Positions 6,467-10,369 of a stretch of DNA of 10,369 nucleotides are shown here, in pieces. Source of the stretch: Candidatus Mediterraneibacter colneyensis (GTDB taxonomy: Bacteria > Bacillota > Clostridia > Lachnospirales > Lachnospiraceae); assembly GCA_019114745.1 (NCBI GenBank), contig DXEY01000057.1, forward strand, positions 1 to 10,369, written 5' to 3'. The notes below the pieces were generated by a model, which did no database searches, was not told where the DNA came from, and worked only from the letters and a program-made list of their open reading frames with translations. Numbering within the stretch: the first letter of the stretch is position 1; each line of letters starts with the position of its first letter. A program made the translations under genes and the position numbers.

Positions 6467-7240
6467 TTATTTTCCCATAAATCCGCCGTCCACAGGTATC
6501 ACTGCGCCGGTGATGTAAGCCGCGGCGTCGGATGCCAGAAATACAGCCAGCCCCTGCAGGTCCTCGGGATTTCCCCAGCGTCCCATCGGGATCCGTCCGG
6601 TGATCTCCTCATACTGTTTCGGGTTTACTTCTTTCATGTTTTTAGTAAGCTCTGTCGCCATATAGCCGGGCGCGATGGCATTGACATTTACTCCTTCGCC
6701 CGCCCACTCGTTAGAGAGCGCTTTTGTGATCTGTGCGACCCCTGCCTTTGTGGCAGCATATGCCGGGATGAGCACGCTCCCGAAGAATGAAGTCATGGAA
6801 GCGATGTTTATGATCTTACCGTAATGCTGTTTGAGCATTGTCTTCCCGGCGAGCTGTGACAGGTAAAAAACTGCGGTCAGGTTGATGTCGATGATCTTCT
6901 GCCATCTGTCGTGGGGGAAGTCCACAGCAGGAGCGCGGAACTGGATTCCGGCGCCGTTTAAGAGGATGTCCACGCGGCCGTCCAGTTTTTCCAGACACTC
7001 GGCATAGACGTTTTCGAGGTGGTCAAAATCGGACAGGTCACCTTTGACAGCGTGAACCGGCGCGCCGGTCTGCCCCATTTCCGAGGCGGAGTCCGCCACC
7101 TGGTCCAGCACATCAAGGAGAAGTACTTCCGCTCCGGCTTCATGAAGCGCATTTGCCATTCCGTTGCACAGTCCTTTTGCCCCGCCGGTCACGATCGCTT
7201 TTCTGCCTTCGAGACTGAATTTCTGAATAAATTGTTTCAT
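6467..7240 (-). CDS. Short-chain dehydrogenase/reductase, KduD / gluconate 5-dehydrogenase-like
   Basis: Classical SDR oxidoreductase of 257 residues, probably acting on a sugar acid or keto-sugar acid with NAD(H). The catalytic set is complete: Asn120 (INLTAVF), Ser148 (INIASMTSF), Tyr161 and Lys165 (YAATK). Asp43 at the end of beta-2 suggests NAD rather than NADP. The C-terminal half (NEWAGEGVNVNAIAPGYMAT, IPMGRWGNPEDLQG, AVDGG-like end) matches 2-deoxy-D-gluconate 3-dehydrogenases (KduD) closely. Two usually conserved positions differ: the third Gly of TGxxxGxG is Cys25 (TGGAKGLC), and the NNAG motif reads NGAG (95-98). The ATG at 7238-7240 is chosen over an upstream in-frame one because AAGGAGG (7248-7254 on the complement) is 7 nt ahead. 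It has its own promoter and terminator, so it is monocistronic. A sugar-acid substrate would fit the nearby CdaR-type regulator, but that link is inference. Confidence 0.85.
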   Translation of the reverse strand: MKQFIQKFSLEGRKAIVTGGAKGLCNGMANALHEAGAEVLLLDVLDQVADSASEMGQTGAPVHAVKGDLSDFDHLENVYAECLEKLDGRVDILLNGAGIQFRAPAVDFPHDRWQKIIDINLTAVFYLSQLAGKTMLKQHYGKIINIASMTSFFGSVLIPAYAATKAGVAQITKALSNEWAGEGVNVNAIAPGYMATELTKNMKEVNPKQYEEITGRIPMGRWGNPEDLQGLAVFLASDAAAYITGAVIPVDGGFMGK

Positions 7241-7276
7241 TGTCAAACCTCCTTCTAAGTACACTTTTATATATTA

Positions 7277-7305
7277 AGTATAGAAAAAGGAGGGACAGGG
7301 AGCAA
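7277..7305 (-). promoter_or_regulatory. Promoter of the short-chain dehydrogenase gene
   Basis: On the - strand TTGCTC (complement of 7300-7305) and TATACT (complement of 7277-7282) are 17 bp apart. The start would fall near 7270, leaving a leader of about 30 nt that contains the AAGGAGG site. Confidence 0.65.
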
Positions 7306-7352
7306 CGTTTACGGCGACAAAGTTCGGGTGGTATTTTTGTGCCGTAAAACGT
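7304..7352. repeat. Inverted repeat beside the dehydrogenase promoter, possible operator
   Basis: TTTACGGC (7308-7315) and GCCGTAAA (7341-7348) are perfect inverted copies. With one bulged A (7349) the match extends by CG/A pairs to 11 bp (7305-7315 with 7341-7352). Centres are 33 bp apart, close to three helical turns, and the left arm abuts the dehydrogenase -35 box. It may bind a dimeric or tetrameric regulator. Confidence 0.45.
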
Positions 7353-7376
7353 AACAGAGAGATGCGGATTGAGCGT

Positions 7377-7399
7377 AAAAATTCAACAGTGGAATTTTT
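7377..7399. repeat. Inverted repeat over the gdpP promoter -35 area
   Basis: AAAAATTC (7377-7384) and GAATTTTT (7392-7399) are perfect inverted copies around a 7-bp spacer. A second small dyad TTTTTC-CC-GAAAAA (7395-7408) overlaps it. Both lie just upstream of the gdpP -10 box, where an operator would act. AT-rich dyads can also arise by chance. Confidence 0.4.
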
Positions 7400-7418
7400 C
7401 CCGAAAAAATGATATAAT
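7390..7418 (+). promoter_or_regulatory. Extended -10 promoter of the gdpP-rplI-dnaB operon
   Basis: A perfect TATAAT (7413-7418) is preceded by TGA (7410-7412), forming an extended -10 TGnTATAAT. The -35 position at 17-bp spacing reads TGGAAT (7390-7395), a weak match that the extended -10 can offset. The start should be near 7425, leaving a leader of about 68 nt to the gdpP ATG. Confidence 0.7.
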
Positions 7419-7492
7419 AAATCGTTAGTATCGGGACCTTGAGGTCTTATTATGGTAGTAGCTGTACCGGAGACGGATGAGGTGGATTTAAA

Positions 7493-9541
7493 ATGAAGAA
7501 GAAAAACAGAATGCGTTTGAAAGGGCAGCTCAGGATGTATATGAGCTGGCCGCTGATTATGACGATCCTTCTGGCGGCAGTGGATGTCTGGGTGTATGTG
7601 ATCGACAAGAGGGCGGGATTCCTGATGATGGTATTCATCCTGATCTATCTGGGAATTGCAGGCGGCCTGTATTTTTATAACCGTTCGCTGATCCTTGCTG
7701 ATCTGATCCAGTTTTCCGTGCAGTATAAAGGGATCGAAAATACGCTTCTGAAGGAACTGGCAGTGCCGTATGCGATCGCGCTCGAAGACGGACGTATCCT
7801 CTGGGCAAACGACGCGTTTACAGCACTGATGGAAGGAAAGAGAAAAGAGAGATATCTGAACCGGATGATTCCGGAGCTGCATCCCGGCGTATATCCGAAG
7901 GCGGATATCGATCATGTCGAGATGGAAGTGGCTTACCGGGACAGAGATTATCAGGTGGAACTCCGGAGAGTGTCTCTCAGGGGATTCAGCGAGAAGGAAG
8001 AACTGCTTCAGATACCGGAGGATGAGGAGTTCTTTGTCGCGATCTCCATGCAGGATGTGACGGAGCTGAACGCATATATCCGGGAGAATGAGGACCAGCG
8101 GATGATCGCGGGCCTGATCTACATCGACAACTACGACGAAGTGATGGAGAGTGTGGAAGAAGTAAGGCAGTCTCTCCTTGTGGCTCTGATCGACAGGAAG
8201 ATCAATAAATATATCGGCGATGTGGACGGCATCGTGAAGAAGATGGAGAAGGATAAGTATTTTATCGTGATCCGCAAATCCGGCTACCGGAAGATTGCCG
8301 AGGATAAATTCTCGATCCTTGAAGAAGTAAAACAGGTTAATATCGGAAACGCCCGTTCCGCTACGCTGAGTATCGGACTGGGGCTTAACACCGCCACTTA
8401 TGCGCTGAGTTATCAGTTTGCCCGCGTCGCCATCGACCTTGCCCTTGCAAGAGGCGGAGATCAGGCGGTGATCAAAGACTGCAACGGTATCACGTATTTC
8501 GGCGGCAAGAAAGAGCAGACTGCCAGGAATACCCGCGTGAAAGCGCGCGTCAAGGCGGAGGCGCTCCGGGAGTTTATCGTCACGAAAGACCAGGTCATCG
8601 TCATGGGACACAAGATCGCGGATCCGGATTCGTTCGGTTCCTGTATGGGAATCTACAGGGCGGCCGTGAGCCTGGAGAAGAAAGCTCATATCGTCATCAA
8701 TACTGTGACCGAGTCTGTTCGTCCGCTGTACGATGAGATCGCGGAGAGCCCGGCTTATGAGGATGACATCTTCCTGACTTCAGACCAGGTGCTCGACTAT
8801 ATTACGGACAATACGATGGTCGTCGTTGTTGATACAAATAAACCTCAGATGACAGAGTGTCCGGAGCTGCTCAGGAGATCCCTGATGATCGCGGTGCTCG
8901 ATCATCACAGGCAGGGCAGCAACATCATCGAAAATGCGGTGCTCTCCTATGTGGAACCGTATTCCTCATCGACCTGCGAGATGGTCGCGGAAGTGCTGCA
9001 GTACATTGCGGACGATATCAAGATCCCGTCGGTTGAGGCGGACTGTCTCTATGCGGGCATCATGATCGATACAAGAAACTTTATGAACCGGACAGGCGTG
9101 CGTACCTTTGAGGCTGCAGCATTCCTCAGGAGATGCGGCGCCGATATTACCCGTGTGAGAAAGATGTTCCGCGATGACATGGCTTCTTACCGGGCAAAGG
9201 CGGAGGCAGTGCGCATGGCTGAAGTATACCGCAGGGAATTTGCCATTGCGGAGTGCCCGGGCGACATAGACAGCCCGACAGTGCTTGCGGCGCAGGCTGC
9301 CAACGAGCTGCTGGATATCAGCGGGATCAAAGCGTCTTTTGTGCTGACGGTATATGACGGAAAAACATATATGAGCGCCCGCTCCATTGATGAAGTCAAT
9401 GTACAGATCATTGCAGAAAAACTGGGCGGCGGCGGGCATATTAATTCTGCGGGCGCGCAGTTTGACCATACGAATATAGACGAGGCGGTCAAGGCCCTGA
9501 AGGCAACGATCGACCAGATGATCGAGGAAGGAGATATATAA
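7493..9541 (+). CDS. gdpP: Cyclic-di-AMP phosphodiesterase GdpP (PAS-GGDEF-DHH/DHHA1)
   Basis: Membrane-bound enzyme that hydrolyses c-di-AMP to pApA and so sets the level of this second messenger, which governs osmotic and cell-wall homeostasis. The 682 residues are in the usual GdpP order and near the usual length. Two transmembrane helices lie at about 18-36 and 42-62. A PAS-like domain follows at about 85-190, then a degenerate GGDEF domain at about 195-340 that lacks a cyclase motif. The DHH phosphoesterase domain has metal ligands in GHKIADPD (His373, Asp377, Asp379), VVVVDT (Asp447), DHH (470-472) and MIDT (Asp526). A C-terminal DHHA1 domain has GGGGH (645-649). SD-like GAGGTGG lies 7 nt before the ATG. 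It is first in the operon, with rplI starting 2 nt after its stop. All catalytic residues seem intact, so the enzyme should be active. Confidence 0.96.
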   Translation: MKKKNRMRLKGQLRMYMSWPLIMTILLAAVDVWVYVIDKRAGFLMMVFILIYLGIAGGLYFYNRSLILADLIQFSVQYKGIENTLLKELAVPYAIALEDGRILWANDAFTALMEGKRKERYLNRMIPELHPGVYPKADIDHVEMEVAYRDRDYQVELRRVSLRGFSEKEELLQIPEDEEFFVAISMQDVTELNAYIRENEDQRMIAGLIYIDNYDEVMESVEEVRQSLLVALIDRKINKYIGDVDGIVKKMEKDKYFIVIRKSGYRKIAEDKFSILEEVKQVNIGNARSATLSIGLGLNTATYALSYQFARVAIDLALARGGDQAVIKDCNGITYFGGKKEQTARNTRVKARVKAEALREFIVTKDQVIVMGHKIADPDSFGSCMGIYRAAVSLEKKAHIVINTVTESVRPLYDEIAESPAYEDDIFLTSDQVLDYITDNTMVVVVDTNKPQMTECPELLRRSLMIAVLDHHRQGSNIIENAVLSYVEPYSSSTCEMVAEVLQYIADDIKIPSVEADCLYAGIMIDTRNFMNRTGVRTFEAAAFLRRCGADITRVRKMFRDDMASYRAKAEAVRMAEVYRREFAIAECPGDIDSPTVLAAQAANELLDISGIKASFVLTVYDGKTYMSARSIDEVNVQIIAEKLGGGGHINSAGAQFDHTNIDEAVKALKATIDQMIEEGDI

Positions 9542-9543
9542 TT

Positions 9544-9993
9544 ATGAAAGTAATATTACTGCAGGATGTTAAATCTCTCGGAAAAAAGGGAGAAATCGTA
9601 AATGTAAACGACGGATATGCAAGGAACTTTATTCTGCCGAAGAAGCTGGGGGCTCCGGCTGACGCGAAAAACCTGAATGACCTGAAGCTTCAGAAAAATA
9701 ATGAAAAGAAAGTGGCGCAGGAGAATCTCGCAGCCGCAAAAGAACTGGCGGCAGAACTTGCTTCGGGCAAAGTGGAACTTGCGATCAAAGTGGGAGAGGG
9801 AGGCAGGACATTCGGTTCTGTGTCCAGCAAAGAGATCGCGGCGGCGGTCAGAGAACAGATGAAGCTGGATGTTGATAAAAAGAAGATCCAGCTTAAGGAA
9901 ACGATCAGGACGCTCGGGACTCATATGGTCAGCGTAAAACTTCATCCGGAGGTTACAGCCGAGTTGAAAGTCGTTGTGAAAGAGGAAGCATAG
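9544..9993 (+). CDS. rplI: 50S ribosomal protein L9
   Basis: Large-subunit ribosomal protein that binds 23S rRNA through its N-terminal domain and reaches outward by a long helix. At 149 residues it has the normal bacterial length. The N-terminal domain carries the L9 signature GKKGEIVNVNDGYARNFILP (13-32). A lysine/alanine-rich connecting helix spans about 40-75, and the C-terminal domain includes GGRTFGSVSSKEIA and ends TAELKVVVKEEA. The ATG follows the gdpP stop by 2 nt, and its AAGGAG (9528-9533) lies within the end of gdpP, so translation is probably coupled. The rplI-dnaB linkage is standard in Firmicutes. Confidence 0.97.
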   Translation: MKVILLQDVKSLGKKGEIVNVNDGYARNFILPKKLGAPADAKNLNDLKLQKNNEKKVAQENLAAAKELAAELASGKVELAIKVGEGGRTFGSVSSKEIAAAVREQMKLDVDKKKIQLKETIRTLGTHMVSVKLHPEVTAELKVVVKEEA

Positions 9994-10006
9994 GAGAGAT
10001 TCTTTT

Positions 10007-10369
10007 ATGGATATAGAAGCAGCTATGAAACGGATACCGCCCCACAGCGTTGATGCTGAACGGGCCGTGCTCGGGGCGATGCTGATGAATAAAGATGCTG
10101 TGATGGTCGCGTCGGAGATCGTTACAGGCGAGGACTTTTATCAAAGTGCGTATGGTATCCTGTTCGATGCCGTGGTAGATCTTTTTAAGGCGGGGAAGCC
10201 GGTAGACCTGATCACGCTTCAGGAGCACCTGAAAGAGAAGAATGTGCCGCCCGAAGTCAGCAGCATGGAGTTTGCGAGAGAACTTATCGTCGGCACCCAG
10301 ACCTCGGCAAATGTAAAATATTACGCTGAGATCGTGAAGGACAAGTCTGTGCTCCGCAGGCTGATCAGG
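10007..10369 (+). CDS. dnaB: Replicative DNA helicase DnaB, 3' truncated by the window edge
   Basis: First 121 codons of the hexameric helicase that unwinds DNA at the replication fork. Visible is the N-terminal primase-interaction/hexamerisation domain: IPPHSVDAERAVLGAML (10-26), EDFYQSAYGILFDAV, KPVDLITLQEHL and TSANVKYYAEIVKDKS, all in the order of DnaB proteins. The RecA-like ATPase domain lies beyond the window. The start ATG is preceded by TAGGAGAG, where the rplI stop codon overlaps the Shine-Dalgarno, 8 nt upstream. No stop occurs before the window edge, so the truncation is only from the window limits. Confidence 0.95.
   Translation, partial: MDIEAAMKRIPPHSVDAERAVLGAMLMNKDAVMVASEIVTGEDFYQSAYGILFDAVVDLFKAGKPVDLITLQEHLKEKNVPPEVSSMEFARELIVGTQTSANVKYYAEIVKDKSVLRRLIR

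Noticed and set aside
6467..7240. Naming the dehydrogenase kduD outright
   Set aside because: SDR substrate cannot be fixed from sequence, and no kduI or other pectin/uronate genes lie in the window.
7274..8689. A 471-codon open frame on the - strand opposite gdpP
   Set aside because: It lies fully antisense to a gene with complete GdpP domain content. Its translation is rich in His/Arg/Phe/Leu without any recognisable motif, as expected of a mirror frame.
1..10369. CRISPR arrays, tRNA/rRNA genes, insertion sequences, attachment sites, toxin-antitoxin or retron-like systems
   Set aside because: No spaced direct repeats, tRNA-like folds, transposase motifs or terminal repeats were seen; the gene content is ordinary chromosomal.

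Overview
The window looks like chromosomal DNA from a Gram-positive member of the class Clostridia, probably Lachnospiraceae-like. This rests on the strong AGGAGG-type ribosome binding sites, a lipobox-anchored solute-binding protein, and the Firmicutes block gdpP-rplI-dnaB. The species cannot be named from the sequence alone.

Left part (1-6405, + strand): the window opens inside a CdaR-type (sugar-diacid/PucR-like) transcriptional regulator. A 240-bp spacer follows, holding an inverted repeat, a near-consensus sigma-A promoter (TTGTAA-N17-TATAAT) and a leader of about 140 nt. Next is a complete branched-chain-amino-acid-type (HAAT family) ABC transporter in the order livH-livM-livG-livF-livK: two permeases, two ATPases, then a lipoprotein receptor encoded last. 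A GC-rich hairpin lacking a U-tract separates livK from a small conserved-looking gene of 83 codons and unknown function. Tight spacing (1-36 nt) implies that livH-livK is one operon. The adjacent CdaR-type gene is the obvious candidate regulator, which raises the possibility that the imported ligand is an organic acid or other metabolite rather than Leu/Ile/Val.

Middle (6406-7492): a long bidirectional hairpin terminator separates the + strand small gene from a convergent (- strand) short-chain dehydrogenase most like KduD/gluconate 5-dehydrogenase. Its promoter (TTGCTC-N17-TATACT) and the promoter of the next + strand operon (extended -10 TGATATAAT) lie in a 252-bp divergent spacer containing two inverted repeats.

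Right part (7493-10369, + strand): gdpP (membrane c-di-AMP phosphodiesterase), rplI (ribosomal protein L9) and the 5' end of dnaB (replicative helicase), spaced 2 and 13 nt apart. This is the usual housekeeping arrangement of Firmicutes.

Overall this is mostly a well-understood chromosomal region. The parts most worth a second look are the CdaR-Liv pairing and its leader, the small unknown protein, the hairpin before it, and the dyads in the divergent promoter region. No mobile elements, CRISPR arrays, tRNAs or rRNAs were seen, and no clearly new system is evident.
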